The notes under the pieces are model-generated. The model made no database searches. It saw only the letters and a program-made list of their open reading frames with translations, and had not been told where the DNA came from. Source: Chryseobacterium sp. (GTDB taxonomy: Bacteria; Bacteroidota; Bacteroidia; Flavobacteriales; Weeksellaceae). From it: a stretch of DNA of 8,323 nucleotides. Positions 1-5,940 of the stretch are shown here, in pieces (positions within the stretch are counted from its first letter, which is position 1; each line of letters begins with the position of its first letter). A program made the position numbers and the translations under genes. Location: contig RDDY01000114.1 in the NCBI GenBank assembly GCA_003852805.1, positions 1 through 8,323 on the forward strand, in the 5' to 3' direction.

Positions 1-265
1 ACACCCCCTCAAAAATATTGTAAAATCCCATATTGTCAAGACGGAAACCGGCACTGTTGATGAAAGAAGCAAACAAATCATGAGTAAGCGGCCGCGGCGG
101 CCGAATGTCTTTCTCAAGCCCCAAGGAGATTGCCTGCGCCTCGTAATTGCCGATGACCACAGGCAGCTTTATCGAAGTTTCGGGCTGCTCCAAGATCAGC
201 GCATAGGCGCCCATCTGCGTCTGGCTGTAGGAAATGCCGCGAATAACTAATTTCTTATAATCCAT
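1..265 (-). CDS. Bifunctional nuclease family protein (DUF151/BFN domain), 3' part missing
   Basis: Only the first 88 codons lie in the window; the gene runs off the left edge. I translated it from the ATG at 263-265. The N-terminus matches the DUF151 (BFN) family: KLVIRGISYSQTQ at residues 5-17, LPVVIG at 34-39, EAQAIS at 42-47 and RPPRPLTHDL at 55-64. Plant and bacterial members have been reported to act as DNases/RNases, but the bacterial role is poorly defined, so the biochemical activity is inferred from the family. No residue in the visible part proves catalysis. The gene follows etfA but is separated from it by a strong terminator (341-369) and has its own promoter-like box, so it is probably a separate transcript. 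The next in-frame Met is residue 18, inside the conserved block, so the start used here is well supported even though it has almost no leader. Confidence 0.88.
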   Translation of the reverse strand, partial: MDYKKLVIRGISYSQTQMGAYALILEQPETSIKLPVVIGNYEAQAISLGLEKDIRPPRPLTHDLFASFINSAGFRLDNMGFYNIFEGV

Positions 266-270
266 AACCA

Positions 271-303
271 CAAATATAAAACATCAGCGGTAATATACGG
301 CAA
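271..303 (-). promoter_or_regulatory. Bacteroidota-type promoter for the bifunctional nuclease gene
   Basis: On the minus strand TATATTTG (271-278) is a full match to the Bacteroidota -7 box TAnnTTTG. A TTG triplet at 301-303 could be the -33 element, but the 22-nt spacer is at the long end of the usual range. Only five bases (TGGTT) separate the box from the ATG at 265, so the expected transcription start is at or just before the start codon. Confidence 0.5.
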
Positions 304-340
304 CGGCCGGTGTTTTAATGCAAACCATCAACCGATGCAC

Positions 341-369
341 AAACAAAAACAGCAGCCCGAAAGCTGCCG
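341..369 (-). terminator. Intrinsic terminator after etfA
   Basis: The minus-strand RNA folds into a 7-bp stem (350-369: CGGCAGC, six-base loop TTTCGG, GCTGCTG; six Watson-Crick pairs and one G-U), followed at once by TTTTTGTTT (341-349). It starts 24 nt after the etfA stop codon and should end the etfBA transcript ahead of the nuclease gene. Confidence 0.8.
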
Positions 370-393
370 TCAATAATTGTAGTTTGTCTGTGA

Positions 394-1341
394 TTAAGCT
401 TTGAGAGCTTTGATTTTCTCGGTCAGTTCCGGAATGATTTTAAAGGCGTCGCCCACCACTCCGTAATCGGCTGATTTGAAGAACGGCGCTTCCGGATCAT
501 TGTTGATTACAACGATGGTCTTGGAAGAATTGACGCCGGCCAAATGCTGAATCGCTCCGGAAATACCCACTGCGATGTACAGGTTTGGCGAAATGGCTTT
601 TCCCGTCTGCCCTACGTGCTCGGTATGCGGACGCCATCCGATATCCGAGACCGGTTTGGAACAAGCGGTAGCCGCACCCAAAACGTTGGCCAGTTCTTCG
701 ATCATTCCCCAATTTTCGGGACCTTTCATTCCGCGGCCGGCAGATACCACCACTTCTGCTTCTTTCAGATCCAGCTTGCCCGAAGACTGCTCGTGGCTCA
801 GCACCTTGGTATCTTCGTTTGCAACGGAGAGTTCTTTCACTTCTTCGGTGCCTGAAACTGCGTTTTCTTTCACGCCGTAAGCGTTTTGAGAAACCGTCAC
901 CACCACGCCTTGGCTGTCTGCTTGCGCATGCATCACCGCTTTGTTGGAAAAAGCTTTTCTTTTTACTCTGAACGGTTGAAGAGATTCAGGAGCTTCTATT
1001 ACATTGGTAATCAGTGCATAATTTTTAATTACGGCCAGCATGGGCGCAACGGATGAAGCATCGGTAGTGTGCGGGAAAACAATCACATTGCCGTCAACCA
1101 CTTGGTTCAGAGCCTCTGCATACGCATGTGCGCTGAAATTTTTCAAACCTTCATCTTTGACGTTGAATACTTTCTCTGCGCCGTATTTGTAAAGTTTATC
1201 GGACGCATCGGTTGGATTGATGCTGATTGCCGTAACGGTATCTCCGGCCTTATCGGCGATTGCTTTGGCATAAGAAACCGCCTCGAAAGCTGCTTTCTTG
1301 TAGACGCCGTTTATATTTTCTGCATATACGAATATTGCCAT
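394..1341 (-). CDS. etfA: Electron transfer flavoprotein subunit alpha
   Basis: This 315-aa protein is the FAD-carrying alpha subunit of the ETF heterodimer. ETF takes electrons from acyl-CoA dehydrogenases and related flavoenzymes in the cytoplasm and passes them to the respiratory chain. The N-terminal domain (about 1-190) is followed by the FAD domain: SAGRG at 200-204, HVGQTGK at 242-248, the near-complete ETF-alpha signature from L254 to N280 (LYIAVGISGAIQH is intact; one Ala of the pattern is Val) and NDPEAPFF at 281-288. T246 and H266 align with human T266 and H286, which contact the flavin. The residue aligning with human R249 is lysine (K229). Length is normal. It lies 26 nt downstream of etfB in the same direction, with no terminator between them, and is followed by a strong terminator. 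The start is preceded by an A-rich leader without a Shine-Dalgarno, as is usual in this phylum. Confidence 0.97.
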   Translation of the reverse strand: MAIFVYAENINGVYKKAAFEAVSYAKAIADKAGDTVTAISINPTDASDKLYKYGAEKVFNVKDEGLKNFSAHAYAEALNQVVDGNVIVFPHTTDASSVAPMLAVIKNYALITNVIEAPESLQPFRVKRKAFSNKAVMHAQADSQGVVVTVSQNAYGVKENAVSGTEEVKELSVANEDTKVLSHEQSSGKLDLKEAEVVVSAGRGMKGPENWGMIEELANVLGAATACSKPVSDIGWRPHTEHVGQTGKAISPNLYIAVGISGAIQHLAGVNSSKTIVVINNDPEAPFFKSADYGVVGDAFKIIPELTEKIKALKA

Positions 1342-1367
1342 TTTATGTAATTTTTAAAGTGTTAAAC

Positions 1368-2114
1368 TTAAATGACTTTTGCTTCCTCGTGGAGCAGTCG
1401 TACCAATTCATCCAGGTTGTCGGGCGAAACCATTTTTACGGCGGCGCGCGGCGGAACGCTATCAAAGGATACAGCTTCTACCTTGGCTTCCGTATGGGTA
1501 GGCTCTACCACCTGCAGCGGCTTGGTACGCGCCGACATAATGCCGCGCATGTTCGGGATGATGAGTTCTTTCTCGTCTACCAAACCTTTTTGTCCGGCGA
1601 TAACGGCAGGCAGCTTAACGGAGATTTTTTCTTTTCCGCCTTCAATCTCGCGCGTGGCGGTTGCTTCGTTTCCGTTAACCTCAAGCCCGACGCAGGCGTT
1701 TACAAAAGCCCGGCCCAGCAACTGCGCCACCATACCCGGCACGGCGCCTCCGTTATAGTCGATGGATTCTTTCCCCATCAAGATCAGGTCGTATGAATTT
1801 TCTTTTGCCACCTTCGCTATTTCCTGTGCTACTGAGAAGCTATCCTTTGCTTCGGTATTCACGCGGATGGCATCATTGGCACCGATTGCCAATGCTTTGC
1901 GGATTACGGCATCGTTTCCGGCGTCGCCTACGTTCAATACGGTAACGGTGGCTCCTGCGGATTGCTGCAGTTGAACGGCTCTGGTCAGAGCAAACTCATC
2001 CAACGGATTGATTACCCACTGAATTCCGTTTTTATCAAAGGCAGTTTTATCCGCCGTAAAGTTGATTTTGGACGTGGTATCCGGCACGCTGCTGATACAA
2101 ACTAATATTTTCAT
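1368..2114 (-). CDS. etfB: Electron transfer flavoprotein subunit beta
   Basis: This 248-aa protein is the partner of EtfA; the beta subunit normally binds AMP (or a second FAD in bifurcating ETFs). The N-terminus KILVCISSVPDT (2-13) and the full ETF-beta signature around ATREIEGGKEKISVKLPAVIA (residues 153-173) identify it, and the C-terminal amphipathic helix (SPDNLDELVRLLHEEAK) is typical. The nucleotide loop reads MGKESIDYNGGAVPGM (113-128), differing from both the AMP-type IDDDCNQTG loop of human ETF and the GDTAQVGP-type loop of bifurcating ETFs. IIPNM (185-189) corresponds to the recognition-loop region that contacts partner dehydrogenases. It is the first gene of an etfB-etfA operon. 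The SDR gene upstream ends in its own terminator, so etfB needs a promoter in 2115-2228, but I see no clean one there. Confidence 0.97.
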   Translation of the reverse strand: MKILVCISSVPDTTSKINFTADKTAFDKNGIQWVINPLDEFALTRAVQLQQSAGATVTVLNVGDAGNDAVIRKALAIGANDAIRVNTEAKDSFSVAQEIAKVAKENSYDLILMGKESIDYNGGAVPGMVAQLLGRAFVNACVGLEVNGNEATATREIEGGKEKISVKLPAVIAGQKGLVDEKELIIPNMRGIMSARTKPLQVVEPTHTEAKVEAVSFDSVPPRAAVKMVSPDNLDELVRLLHEEAKVI

Positions 2115-2163
2115 AACCGGTAATATTATTTTATTGGTTGGCTAATTTAATCAAAAAAAATGT

Positions 2164-2208
2164 TATGCATGCATAGAATTTATCAAATCGTTATACGCGG
2201 CATTTGAT
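2164..2208. promoter_or_regulatory. Two dyad-symmetric elements upstream of etfB (possible operators)
   Basis: Two inverted repeats lie in the short region between the SDR terminator and etfB. TATGCATGCATA (2164-2175) is a perfect 12-bp palindrome. ATCAAAT (2182-2188) and ATTTGAT (2202-2208) are perfect 7-bp arms 20 bp apart centre to centre, about two helical turns. Neither is followed by a T-run on the minus strand in a way that suggests a terminator. A regulator-binding role is inference only; palindromes of this size also occur by chance, and no full TAnnTTTG box was found here (closest is TTTTTTTG at 2152-2158). Confidence 0.3.
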
Positions 2209-2228
2209 TATTTCGGAAATGCTTCACC

Positions 2229-2266
2229 TTAAAAACAACAGCCGCTCCGGCAAACGGAACGGCTGT
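2229..2266 (-). terminator. Intrinsic terminator after the SDR gene
   Basis: The minus-strand hairpin pairs ACAGCCG with CGGCTGT (2238-2244 and 2260-2266), continues after one mismatch with a further 4 bp (TCCG/CGGA), and closes on a 5-nt loop. It is followed by TTGTTTTTAA (2229-2237 region). It begins 25 nt after the SDR stop codon and separates that unit from etfB. Confidence 0.85.
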
Positions 2267-2291
2267 ATCTAATGCATGGATTGCCCACGAT

Positions 2292-2987
2292 TTATTTCGG
2301 TTGCGATGGCCGCACCTCGATTTTGCTGGGCAGGGTGCGCGGATTCATGTTCAACAGATCCACCACCAACTGACCGATGTCTTCAGGCTGAATCTTCCAG
2401 GCGTCTTCCGCATTGGGTGTATGGTTGTTGAAATGCGTGGCGACAGAGCCCGGCATGATGGTCGTGACTTTGATGTTATATTTCCGCAGGTCGATCATAG
2501 TCGCTTGGGTAAAGCCCACCACGCCAAACTTGGAAGCGTTGTACGCCGCACCGTTCGCAAAGAAATTGGTGCCCGCTAAGCTGGCGATTGTGATGTAATA
2601 ACCTTCTGATTTCTTAAGCGCTTCTACCGAGGCCTTCAAACTGTGAAACACGCCGTTCAGGTTTGTCTCCAACATTTGATTCCAATCTTCCGAACTCAAT
2701 TCGTCCACGGGTGCAAACTTTCCCACTCCGGCGTTGGCCACCATAACATCCAACCGTCCGAATTTTTCTACAACCGCATCGACAGCGGCCTGTTCATCAT
2801 CGAAATTGCGGACATCGGATTGCAATGGCAAAACATCGTCGCCGAGCTTGGCTGCCGCAGCCTTTGCATCGTCTAAGTTTCTGCCGCTGATCGCTACTTT
2901 CACTCCTTGTTCCAGAAGCATTTTGGCAATGCCGTAGCCAATGCCTTTTGTCCCGCCTGTGATATAGGCTACTTTATTTTCAAGCAT
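2292..2987 (-). CDS. Short-chain dehydrogenase/reductase (SDR) family oxidoreductase
   Basis: This is a 231-aa classical SDR, a cytoplasmic NAD(P)-dependent oxidoreductase of alcohol/ketone substrates. All hallmark motifs are present: the Rossmann glycine motif TGGTKGIG (10-17), D58-V59, NAG (85-87), the catalytic set N109, S136, Y149 and K153 (YNASK), and MPGSV (178-182). The basic residues K14 and R36 after strand beta-2 suggest NADP(H) rather than NAD(H), which is inference. Database names such as FabG-like 3-oxoacyl reductase are common for this group, but the substrate cannot be read from the sequence. Its ATG overlaps the end of the M20 peptidase gene by 8 nt (ATGCTTGA), so translation is probably coupled, and the pair shares the terminator at 2229-2266. 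Length is slightly below the typical 245-250 aa, with no missing motif. Confidence 0.93.
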   Translation of the reverse strand: MLENKVAYITGGTKGIGYGIAKMLLEQGVKVAISGRNLDDAKAAAAKLGDDVLPLQSDVRNFDDEQAAVDAVVEKFGRLDVMVANAGVGKFAPVDELSSEDWNQMLETNLNGVFHSLKASVEALKKSEGYYITIASLAGTNFFANGAAYNASKFGVVGFTQATMIDLRKYNIKVTTIMPGSVATHFNNHTPNAEDAWKIQPEDIGQLVVDLLNMNPRTLPSKIEVRPSQPK

Positions 2988-4371
2988 TTTTCAGTTCTGT
3001 ATAATATTGAAAGAAATACGGAATACTCTCGATGCCTTTGTAAAAATTGGAAAGGCCGTAGTGTTCGTTCGGTGAATGGATTGCATCGCTGTCCAAGCCG
3101 AAGCCCATCAAAACAGATTTGCTGCCCAACACTTTTTCAAACAAAGCCGTGATCGGGATACTGCCTCCGCTGCGGTAAGGCAAAACTTCTTTGCCGAAAG
3201 CTTTTTCCATCGCCTTTTTCGCTGCCAAAAACTCTTCGGAATCGGAAGGCAAAACATACGGCATGCCGCCGTGGTGCGGTTTTACGGTAACCTTTACATT
3301 GTCAGGCGCAATTTTCTCGAAATATTTTGTGAACTTCTCGGTGATTTCTTCCGGCGTTTGGTACGGCACCAGACGCATCGATATTTTAGCATAAGCTTTT
3401 GACGGGATTACCGTTTTTGCGCCCTCACCTGTATAGCCGCCCCAAATGCCGTTTACGTCGAGGGTCGGTCGGATGGACGTACGCTCCAACGTGGTGTATC
3501 CTTTCTCCCCTTCCACGCCTCTCAGACCGATAGAACTTTTGAAATGTTCGGGGTCATCCTTTAATTTATTCATCTCCGCGCGTTCTTCGGCAGAAACCTC
3601 TTCTACATTGTCATAAAAACCGTCGATGGTAATGTGCCCGTTGTCGTCAATCAGTTCTGCAATCATTCGCGACAATACATGGATGGGATTCGGCACCGCG
3701 CCGCCGTACAATCCGGAATGCAAGTCGCGGTTGGGTCCTTCCACTTCCACTTCCACATAGCTGAGACCACGCAGTCCTGTAGTCACCGTTGGCTGTTCCA
3801 TGGAGTAAATATGCGTGTCCGAAATCAATATAACATCATTCGCCAGCTTCTCGCGGTTCGCCTCTACAAAGGTACCCAGGCTTTCGGACCCTACTTCTTC
3901 CTCGCCTTCTATGATGAACTTTACATTGCAAGGCAGCGCGTTGGTTTTCATCATCGCCTCGAATGCTTTCAGGTGCATGAAGAATTGCCCCTTGTCATCT
4001 GCGGCTCCACGGGCGAAAACGGCACCTTCGGGGTGTAATTCTGTCTTTTTAACTACCGGCTCAAAGGGGCCGCTCTCCCACAGTTCCAACGGATCGGGTG
4101 GCTGCACATCGTAGTGGCCGTAGACCAAAACCGTCGGCAACGCAGGATCTATGATCTTTTGACCGAAGACAATCGGATACCCTTCTGTTTCGCATACTTC
4201 CACGTCGTCTGCCCCGGCGTTGCGCAAGAAATCTGCAACGGCATTGGCGCAGTTGAGAACGTCTTCGTTGTACGCGGGATCTGCACTGATGGACGGAATG
4301 CGCAATAGGCTGAACAGCTCATCCAAGAACCGCTGTTTATTCTGTTGAATGTAATTTTGTGTTTCGGTCAT
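2980..4371 (-). CDS. M20 family dipeptidase (M20/M25/M40 zinc metallopeptidase)
   Basis: This 463-aa cytosolic-type di-zinc peptidase resembles carnosinase-like dipeptidases of family M20. The metal and catalytic residues are visible: H86 and D88 in YGHYDVQ, bridging D125 in RGAADDKG, E158 (general base) and E159 in EGEEEVGS, D185 in ISDT, and H432 in DAIHSPNE. The dimerisation-domain histidine H218 in DLHSG is also present. Likely role: hydrolysis of dipeptides from peptide uptake or turnover; the exact substrate is unknown. I chose the ATG at 4369-4371 (MTETQN). The longer reading frame to 4434 would run back through the perfect terminator hairpin at 4406-4431 and adds 21 residues with no family counterpart. 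No signal peptide is seen with the chosen start. The stop codon lies inside the first codons of the SDR gene. A -7-like box, TATATTTA (4399-4406), lies ahead of the gene but is imperfect. Confidence 0.95.
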   Translation of the reverse strand: MTETQNYIQQNKQRFLDELFSLLRIPSISADPAYNEDVLNCANAVADFLRNAGADDVEVCETEGYPIVFGQKIIDPALPTVLVYGHYDVQPPDPLELWESGPFEPVVKKTELHPEGAVFARGAADDKGQFFMHLKAFEAMMKTNALPCNVKFIIEGEEEVGSESLGTFVEANREKLANDVILISDTHIYSMEQPTVTTGLRGLSYVEVEVEGPNRDLHSGLYGGAVPNPIHVLSRMIAELIDDNGHITIDGFYDNVEEVSAEERAEMNKLKDDPEHFKSSIGLRGVEGEKGYTTLERTSIRPTLDVNGIWGGYTGEGAKTVIPSKAYAKISMRLVPYQTPEEITEKFTKYFEKIAPDNVKVTVKPHHGGMPYVLPSDSEEFLAAKKAMEKAFGKEVLPYRSGGSIPITALFEKVLGSKSVLMGFGLDSDAIHSPNEHYGLSNFYKGIESIPYFFQYYTELKNA

Positions 4372-4405
4372 AATAGCATTTTGTAAATGTTGTGACTGTA
4401 AATAT

Positions 4406-4431
4406 AAAAAATGTCCTGCAACGGCAGGACA
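4406..4431 (-). terminator. Intrinsic terminator after the small lipoprotein gene
   Basis: A perfect 8-bp stem (TGTCCTGC at 4424-4431 on the minus strand, loop CGTT, GCAGGACA at 4412-4419) is followed directly by six T (4406-4411). It lies 23 nt past the lipoprotein stop codon and 34 nt ahead of the M20 start. It is the cleanest terminator in the window and marks the end of the lipoprotein transcript. Confidence 0.9.
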
Positions 4432-4454
4432 CATGTAAGTTGAGTTTGGGTAAA

Positions 4455-4715
4455 CTACTGTGCAGGATTGACTTGCGCGCTGTCTGCTGCCGGCTTGTTG
4501 ATTTGTTCTATCACGGCTGCATCTGCTTGCACAGGCTCCATTACTTTTGCATCGGTTTTATTGCTGAAATCAGGTTCCTGTTCTGACGCGAATATATTGT
4601 CGTCATAGCGCTCTATTTCAGTGGTTGCTCTGATAACGTCTTTATTACCACCGGCCGGTACGTTGCAGGCCACAAGTGAAAATGCTGCCATCGCAGAGAA
4701 GATGTATTTTTTCAT
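4455..4715 (-). CDS. Small acidic lipoprotein of unknown function
   Basis: This is an 86-aa product that I do not recognise. The N-terminus is a clear type II signal peptide: MKK, a hydrophobic stretch (YIFSAMAAF) and the lipobox LVAC with the lipidated cysteine at residue 17. The mature part is 70 aa, acidic by count (13 Asp/Glu against 6 Lys/Arg), rich in Ala, Asn and Gln, without further cysteines or recognisable domains, and probably disordered. The residues after the cysteine (NVPAGG) do not look like the acidic export signal that sends Bacteroidota lipoproteins to the cell surface, so a periplasm-facing anchor is the more likely location; this is inference. I chose the ATG at 4713-4715 because it places the signal peptide at the N-terminus; a start at 4787 would bury it behind 24 residues and cross the promoter. 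The gene has its own -7 box (4734-4741) and terminator (4406-4431), so it can be a single-gene transcript. Confidence 0.8.
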   Translation of the reverse strand: MKKYIFSAMAAFSLVACNVPAGGNKDVIRATTEIERYDDNIFASEQEPDFSNKTDAKVMEPVQADAAVIEQINKPAADSAQVNPAQ

Positions 4716-4733
4716 TTCGAGGTTTATTTGGTT

Positions 4734-4741
4734 CAAAATTA
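4734..4741 (-). promoter_or_regulatory. Promoter -7 box for the small lipoprotein gene
   Basis: TAATTTTG on the minus strand is a full match to the Bacteroidota -7 consensus TAnnTTTG, 18 nt before the ATG at 4715. It predicts a leader of about a dozen A-rich bases with no Shine-Dalgarno. No TTG triplet is found at the expected -33 distance, so support rests on the -7 box and position alone. Confidence 0.5.
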
Positions 4742-4791
4742 GTAAAAACCGGTTTGTTGTGCCACTTTTCCCGCCAACAAAGTGCAATGTG

Positions 4792-5940
4792 TTATTTGCT
4801 GCGCAAGATCACTTTCTTGCCGAGCGCTTGCGTGAAGATCAGATATCGGCTGCCGCCGTCTTTAAGTTTGTATTTTTGCTTGATCTGTTCCGGTGTCAAC
4901 GGATGGTTTTTCGATATGATATTGTAGCGTTCGTTTTTGCTCAGTTCTTTGCTGCTGATTTTTTCTATTTCCAGAACCCGTCCGGGGAAGTCTTCGATCA
5001 TTGCGTCGGAAGTATACAAATGCGTATTTCGGTCGAGTTTCTGTAAATTAAATCGATCGGCAATCAGATTGAATGCACCTGCTTTTAATATGGCAGCGCT
5101 CGGCAGATATAGAAAATCGCTAACATGACCTAAGCTTGCCGTTGCTTTGTTTTCTTCATCGAATGTGAATTTGAACTCAGGCTGGTCGGTATTCAGGTTG
5201 ATGCAGTTAATGCACGGTTGATGATTTCCGTTTTTGTTAAGCACGATCAATACTTCTTTTACCTCGTTTTTTAAAGCGACGACATAGATTTCTTTGAGGC
5301 TTGTCAAGGTATCTATAAGGTAACGCAAATCGATCAGTGGCGACAACTTTACGGCAACCGTGTCGGCTCTTTGCAACAACCGTTCTTGCAGTTCCACAAT
5401 ATTCGGCGAAAGATCTTCCAACAGTACCATTTTGCGGTTTTGACTGTCGCGTCGGGCGGGATCCAGATAAATCAGCGAATAATAATCGGCCGTTTCGGAT
5501 AAAAATTCGTGCAGATCAGCATGTGTAAATTCCGCATGTTTGCCAAGCGTATTCCAATTGTGCTTTACTGTATCCAGCAAATCGGCGTTGCGCTCTACAA
5601 GCGTCGCTTTGTCAAAGTTCTCCGACAGAAAATAAGCGTCGATACCGAAACCTGCGGTAAGATCTACAAAATTTTTGCCTGAGAAAAGCCCGGCTTTCCA
5701 ACGCGCCACTTTTTCATCCGAGGCTTGTTCGAGATTCAGTTGCGGCGGAAAAAGAATTCCGTCGGCATCCAGGAACGGAAATTTTGTCGAGGCCGTGCGT
5801 CGTCCTTTGATCTGCGCTGCAATTTCTTGGACGGAAATATCGGAAAACGGCGAACCGGCGAGGAGCAATTTGTTTAAATCAAACGTCAAATTGTCGACGA
5901 TGAAATTTTGCACCTCGGCGCGCAGCAATTTACGCTTCAT
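4792..5940 (-). CDS. PG_1098-type class I SAM-dependent methyltransferase with THUMP-like C-terminal domain
   Basis: This 382-aa protein has the layout of the Bacteroidota family typified by Porphyromonas PG_1098. It has an N-terminal helical part (about 1-85), a Rossmann methyltransferase core with motif I VDLTAGFGID (92-101), an acidic residue after strand 2 (E116), D142 and motif IV DPARRD (160-165), then a ferredoxin-like segment (roughly 250-305) and a THUMP-like C-terminus (roughly 310-382). The motif IV proline-arginine resembles the DPPR of RNA uracil methyltransferases; with the THUMP-like tail this suggests an RNA substrate, but neither substrate nor modified position is known to me. 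Its start codon overlaps the end of the mutase small-subunit gene by 11 nt (ATGAAGCGTAA), so it is the last gene of the udk operon and probably translationally coupled. No convincing terminator follows; readthrough to the terminator at 4406-4431 is possible. Confidence 0.88.
   Translation of the reverse strand: MKRKLLRAEVQNFIVDNLTFDLNKLLLAGSPFSDISVQEIAAQIKGRRTASTKFPFLDADGILFPPQLNLEQASDEKVARWKAGLFSGKNFVDLTAGFGIDAYFLSENFDKATLVERNADLLDTVKHNWNTLGKHAEFTHADLHEFLSETADYYSLIYLDPARRDSQNRKMVLLEDLSPNIVELQERLLQRADTVAVKLSPLIDLRYLIDTLTSLKEIYVVALKNEVKEVLIVLNKNGNHQPCINCINLNTDQPEFKFTFDEENKATASLGHVSDFLYLPSAAILKAGAFNLIADRFNLQKLDRNTHLYTSDAMIEDFPGRVLEIEKISSKELSKNERYNIISKNHPLTPEQIKQKYKLKDGGSRYLIFTQALGKKVILRSK

Noticed and set aside
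87..104. G/C-rich block gcggccgcggcggccg, looking like a repeat or restriction-site cluster
   Set aside because: It is simply the codons for the conserved RPPRPL motif of the nuclease family.
1260..1796. A 178-codon plus-strand frame opposite etfA and etfB
   Set aside because: It is antisense to two confident genes, has a cysteine/phenylalanine-rich composition typical of shadow frames, and contains no recognisable domain.
4372..4434. N-terminal extension of the M20 peptidase by 21 residues
   Set aside because: The extension would include a perfect terminator hairpin with its T-run; the protein family starts at about MTETQN.
4747..4754. Short palindrome AACCGGTT upstream of the lipoprotein promoter box
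   Set aside because: Eight base pairs is too short to set apart from chance in a window of this size.
4763..4784. Hairpin with 6-bp arms CACTTT/AAAGTG downstream of the methyltransferase gene
   Set aside because: The stem is A/T-rich, the loop is 10 nt and no T-run follows on the minus strand, so it is not a convincing terminator.
4716..4787. N-terminal extension of the lipoprotein by 24 residues
   Set aside because: It would push the signal peptide away from the N-terminus and cover the TAATTTTG promoter box.
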